From Sepiola atlantica (Eukaryota > Mollusca > Cephalopoda > Sepiida > Sepiolidae), in NCBI GenBank assembly GCA_963556195.1, contig CAUVYP010001208.1, positions 1,984,001 through 2,048,000 of the forward strand: a stretch of DNA of 64,000 nucleotides. Reading direction: 5' to 3'. A program made the translations under genes and the position numbers. Below the pieces are notes generated by a model, which had not been told where the DNA came from, did no database searches, and was given only the letters and a program-made list of their open reading frames with translations. Numbering within the stretch: the first letter of the stretch is position 1; each line of letters opens with the position of its first letter. Positions 1 through 11,125 of the stretch are shown one piece after another.

Positions 1-158
1 TTTATTCGAATTGTGCAACGAAACTTTGTAGACAGTCTCGAATAGGCCCTTTCTACTGAAGTACCAAGTTTCAGAAGTGCAGCTCTTGTACTGCCGGAGA
101 TATGTCGATACAAACTGGATACGCAAAACATCAACAACATTATGCGCGTTTTAAAGTT

Positions 159-344
159 GATATCGCTTTTGTTTATAACTTCCACATTTATTCGAATTGT
201 GCAACGAAACTTTGCAGACAGTCTCGAATAGGCCCTTTCTACTGAAGTACTAAGTTTCAGAAGTGCAGCTTTTGTATTGCTGGAGATATGTCGATACAAA
301 CTGAATACGCAAAACATCAACAAAATTTAGCGCGTTTTAAAGTT
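159..344 (+). repeat. First complete 186-bp monomer (phase reference)
   Basis: Phase 1 is set at the G of GATATC. Landmarks by monomer position: GATATC 1-6, TTCGAA 33-38, cgaaactttgcagacag about 47-63, the variable A/B block 66-77, agtaccaagtttcagaag about 88-105, tactgccggag about 117-127, gatatgtcgatac about 127-139, aacaaaattt 161-170, gcgcg 172-176, and TTTAAA across 178-183. This copy is type A. It differs from the consensus at gtactaag, in the gcttttgtattgctgg segment, and elsewhere by few bases. Window base 1 corresponds to monomer position 29. Confidence 0.95.
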
Positions 345-990
345 GATATCGCTTTTGTTTATAACTTCCACATTTATTCGAATTGTGCAACGAAACTTTG
401 CAGACAGTCGCGGAGACACAGTTTGCTACTGAAGTACCAAGTTTCAGAAGTGCAGCTCTTGTACTGCCGGAGATATGTCGATAGAAACTGAATACGCAAA
501 ACATCAACAAAATTTAGCGCGTTTTAAAGTTGATATCGCTTTTGTGTATAACTTGTACATTTATTCGAATTGTGCAACGAAACTTTGCAGACAGTCTCGA
601 ATAGGCTCTTTCTACTAAAGTACCAAGTTTCAGAAGTGCAGCTCTTGTACTGCCTGAGATATGTCGATACAAACTGAATACGCAAAACATCAACAAAATT
701 TAGCGCGTTTTAAAGTTGATATCGCTTTTGTTTATAACTTCCACATTTATTCGAATTGTGCAACGAAACTTTGCAGATCGTCGGGGAGACACATTTCCTA
801 CTGAAGTACCAAGTTTCAGAAGTGCAGAACTTGTACTGCCGGAGATATGTCGATACAAACTGAATACGCAAAACATCAACAAAATTTAGCGCGTTTTAAA
901 GTTGATATCGCTTTTGTTTATAACTTCCACATTTATTCGAATTGTGCAACGAAACTTTGCAGACAGTCTCGAATAGGCCCTTTCTACTGA

Positions 991-1023
991 AGTACCAAGT
1001 TTCAGAAGTGCAGCTCTTGTACT
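991..1023 (+). other. Conserved imperfect inverted repeat (representative copy)
   Basis: Monomer positions 88-120 contain AGTAC, an unpaired C, AAG, a 16-base loop and CTTGTACT. This gives an 8-bp stem with one bulge. It is intact in most monomers with gctcttgtactgcc. It is weakened in the gcttatgtact, gcttttgtatt and gtactaag sub-variants. Whether it folds in vivo is unknown. Confidence 0.6.
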
Positions 1024-1071
1024 GCCGGAGATATGTCGATACAAACTGAATACGCAAAACATCAACAAAAT

Positions 1072-4000
1072 TTAGCGTGTTTTAAAGTTGATATCGCTTT
1101 TGTTTATAACTTCCACATTTATTCGAATTGTGCAACGAAACTTTGCAGACAGTCGTGGAGACACATGTTCTACTGAAGTACCAAGTTTCAGAAGTGCAGC
1201 TCTGGTACTATACGAGATATGTCGATACAAACTGAATACGCAACACATCAACAAAATTTAGCGCGTTTTAAAGTTGATATCGCTTTTGTTTATAACTTCC
1301 ACATTTATTCGAATTGTGCAACGAAACTTTGCAGACCGTCTCGAATAGGCCTTTTCTACCGAAGTACCAAGTTTCAGAAGTGCAGCTCTTGTACTGCCGG
1401 AGATATGTGGATACAAACTGAATACGCAAAACATCAACAAAATTTAGCGCGTTTTAAAGTTGATATCGCTTTTGTTTATAACTTCCACATTTATTCGAAT
1501 TGTGCAACGAAACTTTGCAGACAGTCGCGGAGACACATTTTCTACTGAAGTACCAAGTTTCAGAAGTGCAGCTCTTGTACTGCCGGAGATATGTCGATAC
1601 AAACTGAATACGCAAAACATCAACAAAATTTAGCGCGTTTTAAAGTTGATATCGCTTTTGTGTATAACTTCCACATTTATTCGAATTGTGCAACGAAACT
1701 TTGCAGACAGTCTCGAATAGGCTTTTTCTACTGCAGTACCAAGTTTCAGAAGTGCAGCTTTTGTACTGCCGGAGATATGTCGATACAAACTGAATACGCA
1801 AAACATCAACAACATTATGCGCGTTTTAAAGTTGATATCGCTTTTGTTTATAACTTCCACATCTATTCGAATTGTGCAACGAAACTTTGCAGACAGTCGC
1901 GGAGACATATTTTCTACTTAAATACCAAGTTTCAGAAGTGCAGCTTATGTACTGCCGGAGAAATTTCGATACAAACTGAATACGCAAAACATCAACAAAA
2001 TTTAGCGCGTTTTAAAGTTGATATCGCTTTTGTGTATAACTTCCACATTTATTCGAATTGTGCAACGAAATCTTGTAGACAGTCTCGAATAGGCCCTTTC
2101 TACTGAAGTACCAAGTTTCAGAAGTGCAGCTCTTAAACTGCCGGAGATATGTCGATACAAACTGAATACGCAAAACATCAACAACATTATGCGCGTTTTA
2201 AAGTTGATATCGCTTTTGTTTATAACTTCCACATTTATTCGAATTGTGCAACGAAACTTTGCAGACAGTCTCGAATAGGCCCTTTCTACTGAAGTACTAA
2301 GTTTCAGAAGTGCAGCTTTTGTATTGCTGGAGATATGTCGATACAAACTGAATACGCAAAACATCAACAAAATTTAGCGCGTTTTAAAGTTGATATCGCT
2401 TTTGTTTATAACTTCCACATTTATTCGAATTGTGCAACGAAACTTTGCAGACAGTCGCGGAGACACAGTTTGCTACTGAAGTACCAAGTTTCAGAAGTGC
2501 AGCTCTTTTACTGCCGGAGATATGTCGATAGAAACTGAATACGCAAAACATCAACAAAATTTAGCGCGTTTTAAAGTTGATATCGCTTTTGTTTATAACT
2601 TCCACATTTATTCGAATTGTGCAACGAAACTTTGCAGACAGTCTCGAATGGGCCTCTTCTACTGGAGTACCAAGTTTCAGAAGTGCAGCTCTTGTACTGC
2701 CGGAGATATGTCGATACAAACTGAATACGCAAAACATCAACAAAATTTAGCGCGTTTTAAAGTTGATATCGCTTTTGTTTATAACTTCCACATTTATTCG
2801 AATTGTGCAACGAAACTTTGCAGACAGTCGCGGAGACACCTGTACTACTGAAGTACCAAGTTTCAGAAGTGCAGCTTTTGTACTGCCGGAGATATGTCGA
2901 TACAAACTGAATACGCAAAACATCAACAAAATTTAGCGCGTTTTAAAGTTGATATCGCTTTTGTTTATAACTTCCACATTTATTCGAATTGTGCAACGAA
3001 ACTTTGCAGACAGTCTCGAATAGGCCCTTTCTACTGAAGTACCAAGTTTCAGAAGTGCAGCTCTTGTACTGCCGGAGATATGTCGATACAAACTGAATAC
3101 GCAAAAACTCTCCCCAAAATTTAGCGCGTTTTAAAGTTGATATCGCTTTTGTTTATAACTTCCACATTTATTCGAATTGTGCTACGAAACTTTGCAGACA
3201 GTCGCGGAGACACATTTTCTACTGAAGTACCAAGTTTCAGAAGTGCAGCTCTTGAACTGCCGGAGATATGTCGATACAAACTGAATACGCAAAACATCAA
3301 CAAAATGTAGCGCGTTTTAAAGTTGATATCGCTTTAGTTTATAACTTCCACATTTATTCGAATTGTGCAACGAAACTTTGCATACAGTTGCGGAGACACA
3401 TTTTCCACTGAAGTACCAAGTTTCAGAAGTGCAGCTCTTGTACTGCCGGAGATATGTCGATACAAACTGAATACGCAAAACATCAACAAAATTTAGCGCG
3501 TTTTAAAGTTGATATCGCTTTTGTTTATAACTTCCACATTTATTCGAATTGTGCAACGAAACTTTGCAGACAGTCTCGAATAGGCCCTTTCTACTGAAGT
3601 ACCAAGTTTCAGAAGTGCAGCTCTTGTACTGCCGGAGATATGTTGACACAAACTGAATACGCAAAACATCAACAAAATTTAGCGCGTTTTAAAGTTGATA
3701 TCGCTTTTGTTTATAACTTCCACATTTATTCGAATTGTGCAACGAAACTTTGCAGACAGTCGCGGAGGCACATTTTCTACTGAAGTACCAAGTTTCAGAA
3801 GTGCAGCTTATGTACTGCCTGAGATATTTCGATACAAACTGAATACGCAAAACATCAACAAAATTTAGCGCGTTTTAAAGTTGATATCGCTTTTGTGTAT
3901 AACTTCCACATTTATTCGAATTGTGCAACGAAACTTTGCAGACAGTCGGGGAGACACATTTCCTACTGAAGTACCAAGTTTCAGAAGTGCAGCTTATGTA

Positions 4001-4422
4001 CTGCCGGAGATATGTCGATACAAACTGAATACGCAAAACATCAACAAAATTTAGCGCGTTTTAAAGTTGATATCGCTTTTGTTTATAACTTCCACATTTA
4101 TTCGAATTGTGCAACGAAACTTTGCAGACAGTCGCGGAGACACATTTCCTACTGAAGTACCAAGTTTCAGACGTGCAGCTCTTGTACTGCCGGAGATATG
4201 TCGATACAAACTGAATACGCAAAACATCAACAAAATTTAGCGCGTTTTAAAGTTGATATCGCTTTTGTGTATAACTTCCACATTTATTCGAATTGTGCAA
4301 CGAAACTTTGAAGACAGTCTCGAATAGGCCTTTTCTACCGAAGTACCAAGTTTCAGAAGTGCAGCTCTTGTACTGCCGGAGATATGTGGATACAAACTGA
4401 ATACGCAAAACATCAACAACAT
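1072..4422 (+). repeat. 18-monomer HOR block, left copy
   Basis: Ordered variant monomers recur at offset +4096 in 5168-7400. Markers are the gctctggtactatacg monomer (1072 and 5168), the cttaaatacc monomer (1816 and 5912), the gtttgctac monomer (2374 and 6470), the gcctcttctactgg monomer (2561 and 6657) and the actctcccc monomer (3108 and 7204). The length is 18 x 186 + 3, explained by one +1 and one +2 variant. The block also contains an AA step near 2206, where a cattatgcgcg junction precedes a second type A monomer. Confidence 0.85.
3108..3115. other. ctctcccc substitution block, first of 14
   Basis: Near monomer positions 157-165 the usual acatcaac is replaced by actctcccc with a net gain of 2 bp (1 bp in two copies). 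The core octamer lies at 3108, 7204, 8508, 15768, 18560, 19305, 32889, 36242, 41632, 53732, 55781, 57829, 59691 and 62482. Flanks differ between families (gcaaaa, gaaaaaa, aaacgc, and attaagcg after it in the last five). The variant is therefore old and has spread as part of larger units. It is the only non-homologous-looking replacement in the array. Confidence 0.9.
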
Positions 4423-5725
4423 TTAGCGCGTTTTAAAGTTGATATCGCTTTTGTTTATAACTTCCACATTTATTCGAATTGTGCAACGAAACTTTGCAGA
4501 CAGTCGCGGAGACATATTTTCTACTTAAATACCAAGTTTCAGAAGTGCAGCTTATGTACTGCCGGAGATATTTCGATACAAACTGAATACGCAAAACATC
4601 AACAAAATTTAGCGCGTTTTAAAGTTGATATCGCTTTTGTGTATAACTTCCACATTTATTCGAATTGTGCAACGAAACTTTGTAGACAGTCTCGAATAGG
4701 CCCTTTCTACTGAAGTACCAAGTTTCAGAAGTGCAGCTCTTGTACTGCCGGAGATATGTCGATACAAACTGAATACGCAAAACATCAACAACATTATGCG
4801 CGTTTAAAAGTTGATATCGCTTTTGTTTATAACTTCCACATTTATTCGAATTGTGCAACGAAACTTTGCAGACAGTCTCGAATAGGCCATTTCTACTGAA
4901 GTACTAAGTTTCAGAAGTGCAGCTTTTGTATTGCTGGAGATATGTCGATACAAACTGAATACGCAAAACATCAACAAAATTTAGCGCGTTTTAAAGTTGA
5001 TATCGCTTTTGTTTATAACTTCCACATTTATTCGAATTGTGCAACGAAACTTTGCAGACAGTCGCGGAGACACAGTTTGCTACTGAAGTACCAAGTTTCA
5101 GAAGTGCAGCTCTTGTACTGCCGGAGATATGTCGATAGAAACTGAATACGCAAAACATCAACAAAATTTAGCGCGTTTTAAAGTTGATATCGCTTTTGTT
5201 TATAACTTCCACATTTATTCGAATTGTGCAACGAAACTTTGCAGACAGTCGTGGAGACACATGTTCTACTGAAGTACCAAGTTTCAGAAGTGCAGCTCTG
5301 GTACTATACGAGATATGTCGATACAAACTGAATACGCAACACATCAACAAAATTTAGCGCGTTTTAAAGTTGATATCGCTTTTGTTTATAACTTCCACAT
5401 TTATTCGAATTGTGCAACGAAACTTTGCAGACAGTCTCGAATAGGCCTTTTCTACCGAAGTACCAAGTTTCAGAAGTGCAGCTCTTGTACTGCCGGAGAT
5501 ATGTGGATACAAACTGAATACGCAAAACATCAACAAAATTTAGCGCGTTTTAAAGTTGATATCGCTTTTGTTTATAACTTCCACATTTATTCGAATTGTG
5601 CAACGAAACTTTGCAGACAGTCGCGGAGACACATTTTCTACTGAAGTACCAAGTTTCAGAAGTGCAGCTCTTGTACTGCCGGAGATATGTCGATACAAAC
5701 TGAATACGCAAAACATCAACAAAAT
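4423..5725 (+). repeat. 7-monomer module (1303 bp), copy 1
   Basis: The module runs from a cttaaatacc type B monomer through an AA pair, the +1 gtttgctac monomer, the gtggagacacatgttc monomer, the ccttttctaccg monomer and a plain type B monomer. The same series occurs at 9823-11125 (offset 5400) and 12056-13358 (offset 7633). Its first four monomers recur at 17269-18013. A cgcgtttaaaag variant (near 4799, 10199, 12432 and 17647) is shared by these copies and confirms common descent. Confidence 0.85.
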
Positions 5726-8146
5726 TTAGCGCGTTTTAAAGTTGATATCGCTTTTGTGTATAACTTCCACATTTATTCGAATTGTGCAACGAAACTTTAC
5801 AGACAGTCTCGAATAGGCTTTTTCTACTGAAGTACCAAGTTTCAGAAGTGCAGCTTTTGTACTGCCGGAGATATGTCGATACAAACTGAATACGCAAAAC
5901 ATCAACAACATCATGCGCGTTTTAAAGTTGATATCGCTTTTGTTTATAACTTCCACATTTATTCGAATTGTGCAACGAAACTTTGCAGACAGTCGCGGAG
6001 ACATATTTTCTACTTAAATACCAAGTTTCAGAAGTGCAGCTTATGTACTGCCGGAGATATTTCGATACAAACTGAATACGCAAAACATCAACAAAATTTA
6101 GCGCGTTTTAAAGTTGATATCGCTTTTGTGTATAACTTCCACATTTATTCGAATTGTGCAACGAAACTTTGTAGACAGTCTCGAATAGGCCCTTTCTACT
6201 AAAGTACCAAGTTTCAGAAGTGCAGCTCTTGTACTGCCGGAGATATGTCGATACAAACTGAATACGCAAAACATCAACAACATTATGCGCGTTTTAAAGT
6301 TGATATCGCTTTTGTTTATAACTTCCACATTTATTCGAATTGTGCAACGAAACTTTGCAGACAGTCTCGAATAGGCCCTTTCTACTGAAGTACTAAGTTT
6401 CAGAAGTGCAGCTTTTGTATTGCTGGAGATATGTCGATACAAACTGAATACGCAAAACATCAACAAAATTTAGCGCGTTTTAAAGTTGATATCGCTTTTG
6501 TTTATAACTTCCACATTTATTCGAATTGTGCAACGAAACTTTGCAGACAGTCGCGGAGACACAGTTTGCTACTGAAGTACCAAGTTTCAGAAGTGCAGCT
6601 CTTTTACTGCCGGAGATATGTCGATAGAAACTGAATACGCAAAACATCAACAAAATTTAGCGCGTTTTAAAGTTGATATCGCTTTTGTTTATAACTTCCA
6701 CATTTATTCGAATTGTGCAACGAAACTTTGCAGACAGTCTCGAATGGGCCTCTTCTACTGGAGTACCAAGTTTCAGAAGTGCAGCTCTTGTACTGCCGGA
6801 GATATGTCGATACAAACTGAATACGCAAAACATCAACAAAATTTAGCGCGTTTTAAAGTTGATATCGCTTTTGTTTATAACTTCCACATTTATTCGAATT
6901 GTGCAACGAAACTTTGCAGACAGTCGCGGAGACACCTGTTCTACTGAAGTACCAAGTTTCAGAAGTGCAGCTTTTGTACTGCCGGAGATATGTCGATACA
7001 AACTGAATACGCAAAACATCAACAAAGTTTAGCGCGTTTTAAAGTTGATATCGCTTTTGTTTATAACTTCCACATTTATTCGAATTGTGCAACGAAACTT
7101 TGCAGACAGTCTCGAATAGGCCCTTTCTACTGAAGTACCAAGTTTCAGAAGTGCAGCTCTTGTACTGCCGGAGATATGTCGATACAAACTGAATACGCAA
7201 AAACTCTCCCCAAAATTTAGCGCGTTTTAAAGTTGATATCGCTTTTGTTTATAACTTCCACATTTATTCGAATTGTGCTACGAAACTTTGCAGACAGTCG
7301 CGGAGACACATTTTCTACTGAAGTACCAAGTTTCAGAAGTGCAGCTCTTGTACTGCCGGAGATATGTCGACACAAACTGAATACGCAAAACATCAACAAA
7401 ATTTAGCGCGTTTTAAAGTTGATATCGCTTTTGTTTATAACTTCCACATTTATTCGAATTGTGCAACGAAACTTTGCAGACAGTCGCGGAGGCACATTTT
7501 CTACTGAAGTACCAAGTTTCAGAAGTGCAGCTTATGTACTGCCGGAGATATTTCGATACAAACTGAATACGCAAAACATCAACAAAATTTAGCGCGTTTT
7601 AAAGTTGATATCGCTTTTGTTTATAACTTCCACATTTATTCGAATTGTGCAACGAAACTTTGCAGACAGTCGGGGAGATACATTTCCTACTGAAGTACCA
7701 AGTTTCAAAAGTGCAGCTCTTGTACTGCCGGAGATATGTCGATACAAACTGAATACGCAAAACATCAACAAAATTTAGCGCGTTTTAAAGTTGATATCGC
7801 TTTTGTTTATAACTTCCACATTTATTCGAATTGTGCAACGAAACTTTGCAGACAGTCGCGGAGACACATTTCCTACTGAAGTACCAAGTTTCAGAAGTGC
7901 AGCTCTTGTACTGTTGGAGATATGTCGATACAAACTGAATACGCAAAACATCAACAAAATTTAGCGCGTTTTAAAGTTGATATCGCTTTTGTGTATAACT
8001 TCCACATTTATTCGAATTGTGCAACGAAACTTTGAAGACAGTCTCGAATAGGCCTTTTCTACCGAAGTACCAAGTTTCAGAAGTGCAGCTCTTGTACTGC
8101 CGGAGATATGTGGATACAAACTGAATACGCAAAACATCAACAAAAT
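5168..8146 (+). repeat. 18-monomer HOR block, second copy, two monomers short
   Basis: This repeats 1072-4422 at +4096 up to about 7350 and at +3724 afterwards, so 372 bp (two monomers) are missing. The monomer at 7217-7402 is a hybrid: its left part carries the gtgctacg variant of 3121, and its right part carries the atgtcgacac-like end seen at 3493. This places the exchange inside the shared central part of the monomer. Confidence 0.8.
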
Positions 8147-9450
8147 TTAGCGCGTTTTAAAGTTGATATCGCTTTTGTTTATAACTTCCACATTTATTCG
8201 AATTGTGCAACGAAACTTTGCAGACAGTCGCGGAGACACCTGTTCTACTGAAGTACCAAGTTTCAGAAGTGCAGCTTTTGTACTGCCGGAGATATGTCGA
8301 TACAAACTGAATACGCAAAACATCAACAAAGTTTAGCGCGTTTTAAAGTTGATATCGCTTTTGTTTATAACTTCCACATTTATTCGAATTGTGCAACGAA
8401 ACTTTGCAGACAGTCTCGAATAGGCCCTTTCTACTGAAGTACCAAGTTTCAGAAGTGCAGCTCTTGTACTGCCGGAGATATGTCGATACAAACTGAATAC
8501 GCAAAAACTCTCCCCAAAATTTAGCGCGTTTTAAAGTTGATATCGCTTTTGTTTATAACTTCCACATTTATTCGAATTGTGCTACGAAACTTTGCAGACA
8601 GTCGCGGAGACACATTTTCTACTGAAGTACCAAGTTTCAGAAGTGCAGCTCTTGTACTGCCGGAGATATGTCGACACAAACTGAATACGCAAAACATCAA
8701 CAAAATTTAGCGCGTTTTAAAGTTGATATCGCTTTTGTTTATAACTTCCACATTTATTCGAATTGTGCAACGAAACTTTGCAGACAGTCGCGGAGGCACA
8801 TTTTCTACTGAAGTACCAAGTTTCAGAAGTGCAGCTTATGTACTGCCGGAGATATTTCGATACAAACTGAATACGCAAAACATCAACAAAATTTAGCGCG
8901 TTTTAAAGTTGATATCGCTTTTGTTTATAACTTCCACATTTATTCGAATTGTGCAACGAAACTTTGCAGACAGTCGGGGAGATACATTTCCTACTGAAGT
9001 ACCAAGTTTCAAAAGTGCAGCTCTTGTACTGCCGGAGATATGTCGATACAAACTGAATACGCAAAACATCAACAAAATTTAGCGCGTTTTAAAGTTGATA
9101 TCGCTTTTGTTTATAACTTCCACATTTATTCGAATTGTGCAACGAAACTTTGCAGACAGTCGCGGAGACACATTTCCTACTGAAGTACCAAGTTTCAGAA
9201 GTGCAGCTCTTGTACTGTTGGAGATATGTCGATACAAACTGAATACGCAAAACATCAACAAAATTTAGCGCGTTTTAAAGTTGATATCGCTTTTGTGTAT
9301 AACTTCCACATTTATTCGAATTGTGCAACGAAACTTTGAAGACAGTCTCGAATAGGCCTTTTCTACCGAAGTACCAAGTTTCAGAAGTGCAGCTCTTGTA
9401 CTGCCGGAGATATGTGGATACAAACTGAATACGCAAAACATCAACAAAAT
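6843..9450 (+). repeat. 1304-bp (7-monomer) tandem duplication
   Basis: Bases 6843-8146 and 8147-9450 carry the same seven variant monomers in order: cacctgttc, plain A with actctcccc, gtgctacg, cggaggcac, ggggagatac with tttcaaaag, the tactgttgg monomer, and tttgaagacag with gtggatac. The unit is 7 x 186 + 2, the +2 being the actctcccc variant. I saw no differences by eye, so this looks like one of the youngest duplications in the left part. Confidence 0.9.
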
Positions 9451-9822
9451 TTAGCGCGTTTTAAAGTTGATATCGCTTTTGTGTATAACTTCCACATTTA
9501 TTCGAATTGTGCAACGAAACTTTGCAGACAGTCGCGGAGACACATTTTCTACTGAAGTACCAAGTTTCAGAAGTGCAGCTCTTGTACTGCCGGAGATATG
9601 TCGATACAAACTGAATACGCAAAACATCAACAAAATTTAGCGCGTTTTAAAGTTGATATCGCTTTTGTTTATAACTTCCACATTTATTCGAATTGTGCAA
9701 CGAAACTTTGCAGACAGTCGCGGAGACACATTTTCTACTGAAGTACCAAGTTTCAGAAGTGCAGCTCTTGTACTGCCGGAGATATGTCGATACAAACTGA
9801 ATACGCAAAACATCAACAACAT
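9451..9822 (+). repeat. Two type B monomers between duplicated blocks
   Basis: Two consecutive cgcggagacacatttt monomers; the first has the gtgtataac variant and the second gtttataac, and the second ends in the aacaacattt variant. A similar monomer lies at 17083-17268. They separate the 1304-bp duplication from the second 7-monomer module. Confidence 0.75.
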
Positions 9823-11125
9823 TTAGCGCGTTTTAAAGTTGATATCGCTTTTGTTTATAACTTCCACATTTATTCGAATTGTGCAACGAAACTTTGCAGA
9901 CAGTCGCGGAGACATATTTTCTACTTAAATACCAAGTTTCAGAAGTGCAGCTTATGTACTGCCGGAGATATTTCGATACAAACTGAATACGCAAAACATC
10001 AACAAAATTTAGCGCGTTTTAAAGTTGATATCGCTTTTGTGTATAACTTCCACATTTATTCGAATTGTGCAACGAAACTTTGTAGACAGTCTCGAATAGG
10101 CCCTTTCTACTGAAGTACCAAGTTTCAGAAGTGCAGCTCTTGTACTGCCGGAGATATGTCGATACAAACTGAATACGCAAAACATCAACAACATTATGCG
10201 CGTTTAAAAGTTGATATCGCTTTTGTTTATAACTTCCACATTTATTCGAATTGTGCAACGAAACTTTGCAGACAGTCTCGAATAGGCCATTTCTACTGAA
10301 GTACTAAGTTTCAGAAGTGCAGCTTTTGTATTGCTGGAGATATGTCGATACAAACTGAATACGCAAAACATCAACAAAATTTAGCGCGTTTTAAAGTTGA
10401 TATCGCTTTTGTTTATAACTTCCACATTTATTCGAATTGTGCAACGAAACTTTGCAGACAGTCGCGGAGACACAGTTTGCTACTGAAGTACCAAGTTTCA
10501 GAAGTGCAGCTCTTGTACTGCCGGAGATATGTCGATAGAAACTGAATACGCAAAACATCAACAAAATTTAGCGCGTTTTAAAGTTGATATCGCTTTTGTT
10601 TATAACTTCCACATTTATTCGAATTGTGCAACGAAACTTTGCAGACAGTCGTGGAGACACATGTTCTACTGAAGTACCAAGTTTCAGAAGTGCAGCTCTG
10701 GTACTATACGAGATATGTCGATACAAACTGAATACGCAACACATCAACAAAATTGAGCGCGTTTTAAAGTTGATATCGCTTTTGTTTATAACTTCCACAT
10801 TTATTCGAATTGTGCAACGAAACTTTGCAGACAGTCTCGAATAGGCCTTTTCTACCGAAGTACCAAGTTTCAGAAGTGCAGCTCTTGTACTGCCGGAGAT
10901 ATGTGGATACAAACTGAATACGCAAAACATCAACAAAATTTAGCGCGTTTTAAAGTTGATATCGCTTTTGTTTATAACTTCCACATTTATTCGAATTGTG
11001 CAACGAAACTTTGCAGACAGTCGCGGAGACACATTTTCTACTGAAGTATAAAGTTTCAGAAGTGCAGCTCTTGTACTGCCGGAGATATGTCGATACAAAC
11101 TGAATACGCAAAACATCAACAAAAT
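9823..11125 (+). repeat. 7-monomer module (1303 bp), copy 2
   Basis: Matches 4423-5725 at offset 5400 and 12056-13358 at offset 2233. Private changes include aattgagcg near 10753 in place of aatttagcg, and gaagtataaag near 11045 in place of gaagtaccaag. Such private changes show that homogenisation is not complete. Confidence 0.85.

Larger units (their letters stand above)
1..1071 (+). repeat. Left-edge monomers, including three extra copies
   Basis: About six monomers. Bases 1-513 match 4655-5167 (offset 4654), including the tttgtagacag variant near 27 and the +1 gtttgctac variant near 420. Bases 514-1071, three monomers of types A, B and A, have no counterpart in the second copy. There, the gtggagacacatgttc monomer follows directly at 5168. 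Either three monomers were gained here or three were lost there. Confidence 0.75.

Noticed and set aside
180..205. RNA polymerase III B-box-like attcgaatt
   Set aside because: Two of the fixed positions of the B box do not fit, no suitable A box lies upstream and no tRNA-like fold can be drawn.
187..215. CENP-B box-like match on the minus strand (tttcgttgcacaattcg)
   Set aside because: The TTCGTTG half and one central A fit the known box, but the required CGGG end is absent, and the same sequence is present in both A and B monomers. Too weak to call a binding site.
514..696. The repeated aacttgtacattt variant as a separate monomer family
   Set aside because: It is a two-base change found in several unrelated HOR positions (near 551, 18611, 19356 and 23261) and does not define a lineage by itself.
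288..2851. Open reading frames of 60-171 codons on both strands in every monomer
   Set aside because: They repeat with the 186-bp period, have stops once per monomer in the standard form, are shifted by uncompensated +1 and +2 variants, overlap on both strands, and lack a conserved protein-like composition. They are by-products of a repeat length divisible by three.
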